Assembly (NCBI GenBank): GCA_026122225.1
Contig: JANEZZ010000983.1
Coordinates: 1,364,001-1,428,000 of the forward strand
Length of the DNA stretch: 64,000 nt
Direction: 5' to 3'
From: Heloderma charlesbogerti
Lineage: Eukaryota; Chordata; Lepidosauria; Squamata; Helodermatidae
The translations under genes and the position numbers were made by a program. The first letter of the stretch is position 1; the number at the start of each line of letters is the position of its first letter. This document shows, piece by piece, positions 46,838-56,055 of this stretch. Under the pieces are notes generated by a model that was not told the origin of the DNA, ran no database searches, and saw only the letters and a program-made list of their open reading frames with translations.

Positions 46838-47477
46838 TAGGGATACGGGAGAATTTCTCCTCGAAACTTCGGGGGGCCGAGTGCCAACGTGTTCGGCCCC
46901 CCGAAGTAGTTTCGGGGAGAAATTCTCCGCACCCCCCACCCCCCGCACCCCCCCCGGGACGGGACTTACCTTTCCCGAATGTCCCTCCCGGCAGCGGGTC
47001 CCGGCGGCAGTTCGTCAGGTCTTCGATAGGGGCAGAGGCGGCAGCCGGTCTTTTGACCGGCTGCCGCCGCCGCCATTCCAATAAAAGTAAAAAACAAAAC
47101 AAAAACACCCCCGTGATAGGCTACGTGACGATTAACGTAGCCTATCACGGCTAGATTTGCAAAGTCAGCCGTGATAGGCTACGTGAATCGTCACGTAGCC
47201 TATCAGGGGAAGCTTTTTTTTTTTTTCTTTCATTACAATGGCGGCGGTGGCAGCCGGTCAAAAGACCGGCTGCTGCTCCCGCCTCGCTCGAAAACCCGCC
47301 GAACCGCCGGCTGGACCAGCCACCGGGAGGGACATTCGCAAAAGGTAAGTCCCGTCCCGGGGCGGGTGCGGGGTGCGGGGGTGTGTGGAGGATTTCTCCC
47401 TGAAACTTGTTTGGGGGGCCAAACACGTTGGCGCTCGGCCCCCCGAAGTTTCGGGGAGAAATTCTCCGCCATCCCTA
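46838..47477. mobile_element. TAGGGATG-group hAT element with two B ends
   Basis: Left TAGGGATACGGGAGAATTTC and right GAGAAATTCTCCGCCATCCCTA are both hairpin B ends. Both GC-rich B arms are present (CGGTCTTTTGACCGGCTGCC and CCGGTCAAAAGACCGGCTGC), with two GATAGGCTACGTGA palindromes between. Flanks GATTCTGC and TTTCATCC do not match, so it may have formed by recombination. 640 bp. Confidence 0.85.
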
Positions 47478-47531
47478 TTTCATCCTTGTTTAGCCCAGCA
47501 GAGCCATATCCTGTACTCAGCCAGCAACTTG

Positions 47532-48066
47532 TAGGGATGTTAGAGAATTCCGCCACGGACTCCAATGAGGCTGGATTCTTTAGAATCCGCCCCCCCAGAG
47601 TCCGTGGCAGAACGGAGCAATCCTCCCTGCCACCCCGTGAAATTTCCCCGGGACGGACCCTACCTGTTGTCCGCCATCTGGTCCGTCTGCTGCCCCGGTC
47701 TGTGGCCGCCATTTGCCTCTCTACTTCAGCCGTGATAGGCTATGTAAGTATTTACGTAGCCTATCACAGCAAAGAGCAGGGACACAAATAGCATCTGCTA
47801 TGCCATTTGCATTCCTGCCTTTTGCCATAATAGGCTACGTAAATATATACATAGCCTATCATGGCTAACGCAGAGACGCAAATGGTGGCCGCAGCCCGGC
47901 AGCGGATGGAAGTCCAGTTGTGGGTGGGCCTGGCTAGCGGCTCTGTGGACTCTCCGCGGAGCAGAACCAGCCAGGGAGGATTCCGGGGTGTGGGGAGGGA
48001 TGGATCGCCTCCCCCCCCAGTGGATGGCCCCACCCGGAATGGTGGTGAGTAATCCGTACACCCCTA
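47532..48066 (-). mobile_element. TAGGGATG-group hAT element, ends D and A
   Basis: Left end TAGGGATGTTAGAGAATTCC with D loop GGATTCTTTAGAATCC; right end GAGTAATCCGTACACCCCTA. Perfect TSD GCAACTTG (47524-47531, 48067-48074). 535 bp with palindromes GATAGGCTATGTAAGTATTT and TAGGCTACGTAAATATATAC. Only 54 bases from the previous element. Confidence 0.95.
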
Positions 48067-48074
48067 GCAACTTG

Positions 48075-49620
48075 TCAGTTCCTCCCGCCACCTTCACTGG
48101 GAAAGTGCTCCGACAATTACTGCAAATGGGGACTGGGAAAAGCAGGTGGAGGCTACATTGGTGTTAAAAGCACTTGATTGAGACTTGGGCAACTGTGTAA
48201 TAGAAGCAGGGTACCCCCAAGTGTCAGTTCAACACGTCAAACCCTGAGGATCAAGTTGCTAAGTGGGCAATCTGGTTCCCTTTTCCTGAGCTGTCAGTGT
48301 CAAGGTGTGTGCAAATTACCCACCTACAGGTTGGGAAACGGAACAGAATCTGGAGGGCCGGACCAGAAAACATAAGTCAAGCTTCATCCCCCCAATGGAA
48401 TCCTCCAACATCCCTATCCTAGCCAGCCTAGAGGCTTGAATATATAACTAGCTGCCCATTGTCTTCGTATATGTCTTGGGTTTCAATGATCTCCATTTGG
48501 TCCTGCCCTATTGAAGACCCGTGCCTTAGTACATCTAGGCAGGTTTGAGCCTGTTCTTTTATTTTGCCTTGTAAGTACTGTTTCCAACTATTGCTCTGTT
48601 TGTTGTATGTTATCCATTTTCCCTTTTGTAATAAACATACCGCCTATCATCACTGAATGTGTGTGCTTCATTCCAATTAGGAAATCATTCCAATTAAGCT
48701 CTCCTCTTGGTTATTGCTACTGTTTAAGGTTTCAGGCCTAGGGCTTCAAAACAGAGGGTGCCCACTTGGGATCTTGTTTCATACGCTTTAGGAGTGTCCA
48801 GTATGGTCTGAGAGTCCCTTGGTTCAGGCTGAGTTGGACATAAGGAGTGGTGGCAGCCAACCTTGCTGGGCTGGTGTTCAATCTGAGCAACCTTTTGTCC
48901 TTGCCAGGCGTTAGGGCAGCCCCTTCCTCCCTTCACATTAGGGAAGGCTATGTCTTGCTTGAATTAAATTATTTGCTTATGGCCCTTGTCTTTTAGACTG
49001 CAATCCTATGGTCTCTGGTAGGGTGTTTCAAGGGCCAAAGGTTTGAACAAATCTTCCTCTCTGCCCATGGATAGCTAGCTGCTCTACTGGGGTTAGGTGA
49101 CCTGAACAGCTATTACGGTTTTACCTGGTCCAATGAAGTTTCTGACTGTGATCTGGATCTATAGTCTTAGCTGTTCATAGGCAGCCGGTCTCCTGGGCTT
49201 GACTACCTGCTTGTCTCCATACCATCAACACTGACAGATACTACCTGTTCTGTGCCATTTCTGGCACTACTCTTGCTGAATAAGCTGCCACCTGGAAGTT
49301 CCCTTATTTATACTAGCCAAGAAAAGTACAAGCATACAAAAACACATCCTACACAATTTATGTTGATGGCTGCTTTGTTAGCTTTTCCCCATCCCCACCA
49401 ATAGCTTCAAATCAATGGGCTTTCTTTGAAGTTCTGTATCTTTTTAATGGGAAAAGAAATCACATGTGGCCATTTTCTGGCTCAGGATTTTAATGAAAGA
49501 CCATCCTGCCATCTTAGTGCTCCTTCTTAATCCCTCCGTCTTTTTGAAGAAAGGCTCTTACGGATGCTACACAGTTACAGCTTTGTAGAAAGCACAAAAC
49601 CATTGAGCAAGATTTGTGTA
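48075..49620. other. Unassigned sequence
   Basis: No gene recognised. A lone right-end-like CCTCCAACATCCCTA at 48402-48416 suggests another old hAT copy, but I could not find a matching left end or TSD. Confidence 0.45.
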
Positions 49621-49628
49621 TCTTCGAT

Positions 49629-50367
49629 TAGGGATGTCAGAGAATTCCACGACAGATCTTGGTGAGGCCGAATGCCAGTGCAATCGGCCCCCCGAAATCC
49701 ATCACGGAACGGCCTGCCACCCCCCGGCCCCCCGCGGATCCCCCCTGGGACGAGACTTACCTGGGGCGGATGTTTCAGATGGCGGCAGCTCCAGCGGTGG
49801 CTTTGGCGGTGGTGGTGGCTGGTATTCCGACCGGCAGCCACCGCTGCCATTTGCAGTCTGTGTTTTTTTCTCCCCCCCCCCATAGACGTGATAGGCTACG
49901 TAAAGACTTACATAGCCTATCACGTCTGGGTAAAAAAGCAAAAACGCATACACAAATGGCGGCGGCTACAGCCGTTAATCGTTACGTAGCCTATCACGGG
50001 GGGTTTTTTGTTTTGTTTTTACTTTTTCTTTTGCGGCCGGGGAGACGGGGCGCTTCTCCCCGGCCTGAATTTTGGCCTGGCGAGGTGGGGCACCTCCCCC
50101 CCGGCCTGAATTTCGGCCAGGCGAGGTGGGATGCCTCCCCCCCGCCTGAACTTTGGGGGGAGAAGCGAAGCGCCTCCCCCCACCACGAATCACCCCTGAG
50201 AAAAGGTAAGGGACTTTCGCCTATCCCTACATGGGCCTGGCCGGCTGTTCCGTGGAGCCGCCGCAGAGCACAGCCGTCCATCAAGGATTGTGGGGGGGAG
50301 GACTGGATCGCCTCCCCCCCCCATGAACAGAATCCGCGAAAAGGTAAGTGACTTTCATACATCCCTA
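49629..50367 (-). mobile_element. TAGGGATG-group hAT element, ends C and A, with a truncated nested copy
   Basis: Left end TAGGGATGTCAGAGAATTCC, C hairpin GCCGAATGCCAGTGCAATCGG; right end GTGACTTTCATACATCCCTA. Perfect TSD TCTTCGAT (49621-49628, 50368-50375). Inside, 49976-50229 is the right part of a second element ending GGACTTTCGCCTATCCCTA. Its left part is gone, so a deletion joined CTACAGCCG to TTAATCGTTACGTAGCC. Confidence 0.92.
49976..50229 (-). mobile_element. Right half of a nested TAGGGATG-group element
   Basis: Begins mid-palindrome at TTAATCGTTACGTAGCCTAT, continues through tandem GGCCTGAATTTCGGCC units and AGGTAAGGGACTTTCGC, and ends CTATCCCTA. The palindrome's left arm and everything upstream are missing. 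Likely a B copy, from the tandem units. Confidence 0.8.
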
Positions 50368-50375
50368 TCTTCGAT

Positions 50376-50763
50376 ACAGATTGGAGTAAAAACGGGATCC
50401 TACTATCTTTGGTGGCTCCTTGCTGCTTGATCAATTTTTCATCTCATTATGCCCAGTGTTGGCTTTCTGGATTAGCTTATAGTCAATGGTACAGTAGCCT
50501 TGACAATGAAGGGGGAAGAAAGCTATTAAATTTGATCTTCAAGTTCTCCCCAGAGGTACAGAAGAACAACAAAGCAATTTACCCCCCTTATCAAGAAGGT
50601 GATTGAGGGCATAGATTTCCACATATAACCACAATGGCCTTTATTGTGCATGCAAGATATTACCTCTTAATGGGAACCCAGTTATACTGCATCGCTATCA
50701 TTACCACCTATATTTTGGGGTTTATGCTCAGCTTCACTGTGCCATTTGAGACAAAAGGTGGCA
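50376..50763. other. Unassigned sequence
   Basis: No gene or repeat recognised. Confidence 0.5.
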
Positions 50764-51131
50764 ATGGGAATCTGTCGACTAGATATGACGCCGGAAGATG
50801 AGCCCCTCAGGTCGGAAGGTGTCCAATATGCTACTGGGGAAGAGCAGAGGGTATTTCCAAGTAGCGCCAGAAAGAGTGAAGCGGCTGGGCCAAACCTGAA
50901 AGGACACTCAGCTGTGGATGTGTCTGGCGGTGAAAAGAAAATCTGATGCTGTAAAGAACAATATTGTTTAGGAACCTGGAATGTCAGATGAGATGGCTAG
51001 ATAGCATCACGGATGCAATGAATATGAACTTGAGCACGCTCCGGGAGAGAGCGCAGGACAGGAAGGCCTGGCGTGCTATGGTCCATGGGGTCACGAAGAG
51101 TCGGACACGACTGAACGACTGAACAACAACA
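50764..51131 (+). repeat. BovB LINE, internally deleted (5' and 3' ends joined)
   Basis: The first ~220 bp are the start of the BovB ORF ('DMTPEDEPLRSEGVQYATG' region to the GGAACCTGGAATGT motif). At about 50985-50991 this jumps to GATGAGATGGCTAGATAGCA, the 3' end of BovB, and runs to the CGAAGAGTCGGACACGACTG tail and (CAA)n. By comparison with 19752-22843, about 2.67 kb is missing. Confidence 0.88.
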
Positions 51132-51420
51132 ACAATTCATTTCACTGATTCTAAGATGTGATTCTTTTATTCTGCTTGTTTCTGCTTCTGAAAGTTGGGC
51201 TTAGTTAGGCAGAGACCCTGTCAAGTTTGAGGGGGACTCAGGCAAGGTGCCTTCTGAGGGGGTGGGCTGCTTCTCTGGCTGCCCCTATCACTCCTCCCAT
51301 TTTAAACTGTTTTGGGGGGAGACAGGCTGCTTTGCTCACTCCCTGCCTGCCCTGCTGCTGCCTTGCTTGGGTTTTTTTTTAAACTCCTGGGTGGCAGTAG
51401 CACTCTTCTCCTTCTCCTGT
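51132..51420. other. Unassigned sequence
   Basis: No gene or repeat recognised. Confidence 0.5.
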
Positions 51421-51428
51421 CCATTTTC

Positions 51429-52360
51429 TAGGGGTGGACAAAAGTCACTTACCTGTCCTCGAAGCTTGTTCGCGGTGGGGGGGAGGCGCTTCGCTGCTCC
51501 CCCTGCAAAGTTCAGGCCAGGGGGGGAAGCTTCCCGCCTCGCCCGGCCGAAATTCAGGCCAGGGAGGAGGCGCCTCGCCTCGCCCAGCCGCGAACTCCAA
51601 AGTTTTTTTTTTTAAAAAAAACACTCCCCCGTGATAGGCTACGTGATGATTAACGTAGCCTATCACGGCTAGATCTGCAAAGTCAGCCGTGATAGGCTAT
51701 GTTAATCGTCACGTAGCCTATCATAGGTGACTTTAAAAAAAAAAAAAACGCGTATGCAAATGGCGGCCCCCATAGGGAGCCGCCATTCACATTCCTTATT
51801 TGGTCTCTGTAGTCTACGTAAAGATTTACGTAGACTATGGCGAAAATAAGGGCAACGCAAATAGCGTTGCCCTTATTTTCGCCGTAGTCTTCGTAAATAT
51901 TTACGTAGACTACAGCGACCAAATAAGGAATGGGAATGGCGGCTCCCTATGGGGGCCGCCATTATCCGTATGCACTTTTTTTTTTTTTTTTAAGTCACCC
52001 GTGATAGGCTACGTGACGATTTACGTAGCCTATCACAGCTGACTTTGCAGATCTAGCCGTGATAGGCTACGTTAATCATCACGTAGCCTATCACGGGGGC
52101 ATTTTTTTTTCTTTTAATGGAATGGCGGGGGCGGCAGCCAGTCAAAAGACCGGCTGCCGCTCCCGCCCCAGACGAACACCCGCCAAACCGCCGGCCGGAC
52201 CCGCCGCCGGGAGGGACATTCGGGAAAGGTAAGTCCCGTCCCGGGGGGGTGCGGGGGGTGGGGGTGTGTGGAGAATTTCTCCCCAAAACTTGTTCAGGGG
52301 GCCGAACACATTGGCACTCAGCCCCCCGAAGTTTCGGGGAGAAATTCTCTGCCATCCCTA
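51429..52360 (+). mobile_element. TAGGGATG-group hAT element, ends A and B
   Basis: Left end TAGGGGTGGACAAAAGTCAC (A), right end GAAATTCTCTGCCATCCCTA (B). Perfect TSD CCATTTTC (51421-51428, 52361-52368). 932 bp and the clearest copy of the core: an inverted repeat from about 51629 to 52098 with its axis at 51850-51872 (GGCAACGCAAATAGCGTTGC). Moving outward come the GTCTACGTAAA palindromes, CCTTATTTGGTC, AAATGGCGGC/GCCGCCATT arms, A/T tracts and two GATAGGCTACG palindromes per side. ACTTACCT at 51447-51454; AGGTAAGT at 52227-52234. Confidence 0.96.
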
Positions 52361-52368
52361 CCATTTTC

Positions 52369-52961
52369 CCAAGGCTGGTTGGTTGGCAAAGCAAAGTGCC
52401 ACACTAGCTGACTTGAGACTTCAGCTACTTTAATTTGAAGCATTTCTCAAATAATTTAATTTAATTTCTCTGGGGGAGTGGTGGTGTGCTAAGCCAATCA
52501 GACACTATCTGGTGGTCATGGCCAGTGAGGGTACTGAAACAGCAAGGGGAAAAACCAAGGGGGTTCGGCCCTCCCCTTCAATTCCCTCCAGTGTCTTCAT
52601 TGGTTGTGAAACCCAAAAGGTGGTGTCTGGTTGGCTTAGCTTTTTGCTGTTTTCCCACACTGAAAGAAATACTTAAAATTAAAGTGGCAGGCAGCTGCAA
52701 CCTCAAGTCAGCCAACAAAGTCTTTTTCATGCTCCATTCTGCTGCTGGAATCCTGCCACCTCTCTGGCATAATCCAGCTGACCATGAGGCCCCAAACCTC
52801 TGCCCCAAGGTCTGGTGGTAATGGGCAAACTGCAGTTTTCTTGAGCAAGGTATGATGTGGTTTATCAGCATTCAAAAAAGGATGGCAGAAAGAAAGATCT
52901 TACCAGTAAAGCTTTTACCTGGGTGGATTTTATCACATAAGACCTGAATGGTTGACTAGCA
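52369..52961. other. Unassigned sequence
   Basis: No gene recognised. Confidence 0.5.
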
Positions 52962-53763
52962 GGAGAGAATTATCAACAACCTCAGATATGCAGATGATAC
53001 CACCCTAATGGCAGAAAGCGAAGAGGATCTAAAGAGCCTCTTGTTGACGGTGAAAGTGGAGAGTGCAAAAGCTGGTTTGAAACTCAACATTAAAAAAACT
53101 AAGATCATGGCATCTGGCCCCATCACTTCCTGGCATATAGAAGGGGAAGAAATAGAAGCAGTGTCAGATTTTACTTTCTTGGGCTCCAAGATCACCACAG
53201 ACGGTGACTGTGGCCATGAAATTAAAAGACGTTTGCTCCTTGGGAGGAAAGCTTTGGCACACTTAGACAGCATAGTAAGAAGCAGAGACATCACCTTGCC
53301 AGCAAAGGTTCGTATAATCAAAGCTATGGTTTTCCCAGTAGCAATGTATGGCTGTGAGAGCTGGACTATAAGGAAGGCTGAGTGCTGAAGAATTGATGCT
53401 TTTGAAGTGTGGTGCTGGAGAAGACTCTTACGAGTCCCCAGGACTGCAAGGAGGTCAAATTAGTCAATTCTAAAGGTAATCAACCCTGAGTGCTCATTGG
53501 AAGGACAGATACTGAAGCTGAAGCTCAAATATTTTGGCCACTGAATGCAAAGAGAAAACTCCCTGGAAAAGACCCTGGTGCTGGGAACGATTGAAGGCAA
53601 AAGGAGAAGGGGACAGCAGAGGATGAGATGGCTAGATAGCATCACCGATGCAATTAATATGAACTTGAGCACACTCTGGGAGAGAGCAGAGGACAAGAAG
53701 GCCTGGCGTGCTATGGTCCATGGGGTCACGAAGAGTCGGACATGACTTAATTACTGAACAACA
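52962..53763 (+). pseudogene. BovB LINE, 3' reverse-transcriptase fragment
   Basis: 5'-truncated BovB beginning just before the catalytic 'YADDT' box (CAGATATGCAGATGATACC at 52981). The plus frame 53008-53388 reads through 'LKLNIKKTKIMASGPITSWH' to 'WTIRKAEC', then a stop. Further stops follow, and 'RGQQRMRWLDSIT' to 'HGVTKSRT' (to 53745) is the conserved C-terminus. The tail GAACAACACAAC abuts the CR1 that starts at 53766. It is the last ~800 bp of the element, non-functional. Confidence 0.9.
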
Positions 53764-53783
53764 CAACCTCCCTTGTGGACTGT

Positions 53784-54680
53784 GGGAATGCTGTGGACAT
53801 AATATACCTCAACTTCAGCAAAGCTTTTGACAAAGTGCCCCATGATATCCTGATGAGCAAACGAGCTCCAAGTGGGCAAGATGAAACAATTATCAGGTGG
53901 ATCCACAGTTGGCTACAGAATCGGACTTAAAGAGTGCTTATCAATGGGTTCTTCTCAAACGGGGGAGAGATAAGGAGCGGGGTACCGCAGGGCTCAGTCC
54001 TGGGCCCAGTGCTCTTCAACATTTCTATTAATGACTTGGAGGAGGAGGTGCAGGGAATGCTGATCAAATTTGCAGATGACACCAAATTGGGTGGGATAGC
54101 TAATACTTTGGAAGACAGAAACAAAATTCAAAGTGATCTTGACAGTCTGTAGTGCTGGGCAGAAAACAACAGAATGGCATTTAATAGGGATAAATGCCAC
54201 GTTCTGCACTTAGGAAAAAGAAACCAAATGCACAGTTACAAGATGGGGGATACATGGCTCAACAACACTACAAATGAGAAGGATCTTGGAATTGTTGTTG
54301 ATCACATGCTGAATATGAGCCAACAATGTGATGTGGCTGCAAAAGAGGCAAATGCTCTTTTGGACTGCATTAATAGAAGCATAGCTTCCAAATCCTGGAA
54401 AGCACTAGTTCCCCTCTACTCAGCACTGGTTAGGCCTCATCTGGAGTACTGTGTCCAGTTCTGGGCACCACACTTTAAGAAGGATGCAGACAAGCTGTAG
54501 TGGGTTCAGAGGAGGGCAGCAAAGATGATCAGAGGACTGGAAACAAAGCCCTATGAAGAGAGACTGAAAGAACTGGGCATGTTTAGCCTTGAGAAAACTG
54601 AGGGGAGATATGGTAGCTCTCTTCAAGTACTTGAAAGGTTGTCACAGAGAGGAAGGCCAGCATCTCTTCTTGATCATCCC
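53784..54680 (+). pseudogene. CR1 reverse transcriptase, C-terminal half (broken)
   Basis: Degraded frame for the CR1 reverse transcriptase, which primes on the nicked target to copy element RNA. Landmarks in order are 'FSKAFDKVPHD' (about 53817), 'SGVPQGSVLGPVLF' (about 53980), the catalytic 'FADDTKLGG' (about 54070), 'NRMAFNRDKCHVLHLG' (about 54170), 'LEYCVQFW' and '[11 protein letters not shown]' (about 54513). In-frame stops occur after 'WLQNRT', after 'SDLDSL' and after 'DADKL'. Endonuclease and N-terminal parts are absent through 5' truncation. No host function. Confidence 0.88.
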
Positions 54681-55578
54681 TAGGGATGGCGGAGAATTTC
54701 TCCCCGGAACTTCGGGGGGCCGAGCGCCAACATGTTTGGCCCCCCGAACAAGTTTTGGGGAGAAATCCTCCGCACCCCCCCGCCCCCTGCATCCCCCCTG
54801 GGATGGGACTTACCTTCGCCGAATGTCCCTCCCGGCGGCGGGTCCAGCCGGCAGTTCGGCGGGTGTTCATGCGGGGCGGGAGCGGCAGCCGGTCTTTTGA
54901 CCAGCTGCCGCCGCCGCCATTCCAAGAAAAGAAAAGAAAAAAAAATGCCCCCGTGATAGGCTACGCGACAATTAACGTAGCCTATCACGGCTAGATTTGC
55001 AAAGTCAACAGTGATAGGCTACGTAAATCGTCACGTAGCCTATCACGGGTGACTTAAAAAAAAAAAAAAAAGCGCGTACGGATAATGGCGGCCCCCATAG
55101 GGAGCCACCATTCCCGCTCCTTATTTGGTCGCAGTAGTCTACATAAAGATTTACGTAGACTACAGCGACCAAATAAGGAACGCGAATGGCGGCTCCCTAT
55201 GGGCGCCGCCATTAGCGTACGCGCTTTTTTTTTAAAAGTCACCCGTGATAGGCTACGTGATGATTAACATAGCCTATCATGGTTGACTTTGCAGATCTAG
55301 CCATGATAGGCTACGTTAATCATCACGTAGCCTATCACGGGGGCGTTTTTTTTTAAAAAAAACTTTCGAGTTCGTGGCCGGGCGAGGCGAGAAGCCTCCT
55401 CCCCGGCCTGAATTTCGGCCGGGGCGAGGCGGGAAGCCTCCCCCCGGCCTGAATTTTGGCCGGGGCAAGGAGGGAAGCCTCCCCCCCCGGCCTGAACTTT
55501 ACGGGGGGAGCAGCGAACCGCCTCCCCCCCACCGCGAACAAGCTTCGAGGACAGGTAAGTGACTTTCGTCCACCCCTA
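54681..55578 (-). mobile_element. TAGGGATG-group hAT element, ends B and A, in a CR1
   Basis: Left end TAGGGATGGCGGAGAATTTC, right end GTGACTTTCGTCCACCCCTA. Perfect TSD ATCATCCC (54673-54680, 55579-55586), and the pre-insertion site is known from the CR1 at 5750-6060. 898 bp. The axis here is a single GTCTACATAAAGATTTACGT unit (about 55137-55166), so one duplicated core unit is missing compared with 51429-52360. Three 41-bp tandem units precede AGGTAAGT (55553-55560); ACTTACCT is at 54808-54815. Confidence 0.97.
55553..55560 (+). promoter_or_regulatory. Outward 5' splice-donor-like motif in TAGGGATG-group ends
   Basis: AGGTAAGT, a perfect match to the intron donor consensus, lies about 20 bases inside this A end, reading out of the element. 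Equivalent sites: 25577-25584, 26607-26614, 33581-33588, 45293-45300, and, on the other strand near left ends, ACTTACCT at 27490-27497, 51447-51454 and 54808-54815. It could be a splice donor, a U1 snRNA site or part of a transposase-binding repeat; the sequence cannot decide. Confidence 0.5.
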
Positions 55579-56055
55579 ATCATCCCAGAATGCAGGACAT
55601 GGAATAATGGGCTCAAGTTACAGAACGCCAGATTCTGGCTGAACATCAGGAAAAACTTCCTGACTGTTAGAGCAATATGACAATGGAACCAATTCCCTAG
55701 GGAGGTGGTGGACTCTCCCTCACTGGAGTCATTCAAGATGAGGCTGGACAGCCACCTGTCAGGGATGGTCTGACTTGGATTCCTGCATTGAGCAGGGGGT
55801 TGGACTCAGTGGTCTTGTAGGCCCCTTCCAACCCTGCTATTCTATGATTCTAAGCCTCCCTAACTCAGGAAATATAGTGATAAAAAAATTGCCAAATGAT
55901 TCTTTTAAAGATTACCTGGAAAAAAGGGAATTTAACTGATCACCATATTGGTCACTTTTTGCAAGGGCAAAAAGGAATGGGTCAAATTTACAGGAAATAA
56001 AGATTTACAATAAGCAAATACATCACATTGACAAAACCAGTTTAAAAAAATGGAC

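Larger units (their letters stand above)
53766..55852 (+). repeat. CR1 LINE, 3' part, split by a hAT element
   Basis: The CR1 occupies 53766-54680 and 55587-55852, with 54681-55578 as insertion and 55579-55586 as the duplicated target. After removal, the sequence reads continuously and matches the intact CR1 at 5750-6060 across the junction (GATCATCCCAGAATGCAGGA). The 3' end has CCTGCATTGAGCAGGG, CCCTTCCAACCCTGC and TATTCTATGATTCTA. Confidence 0.95.

Noticed and set aside
48402..48416. Right-end-like CCTCCAACATCCCTA
   Set aside because: No partner left end or TSD (TCCTAGCC) upstream could be found, so no element was called.
52956..53729. Minus-strand ORFs across the third BovB copy
   Set aside because: Antisense shadows of the plus-strand BovB fragment; same wording as the shadows at 20227.
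15319..55330. Regularly recurring ~38-bp palindromes that look at first like CRISPR repeats
   Set aside because: Spacing is irregular, spacers are themselves repeated, there are no cas genes, and every unit lies inside a TSD-bounded transposon in a vertebrate-type genome.
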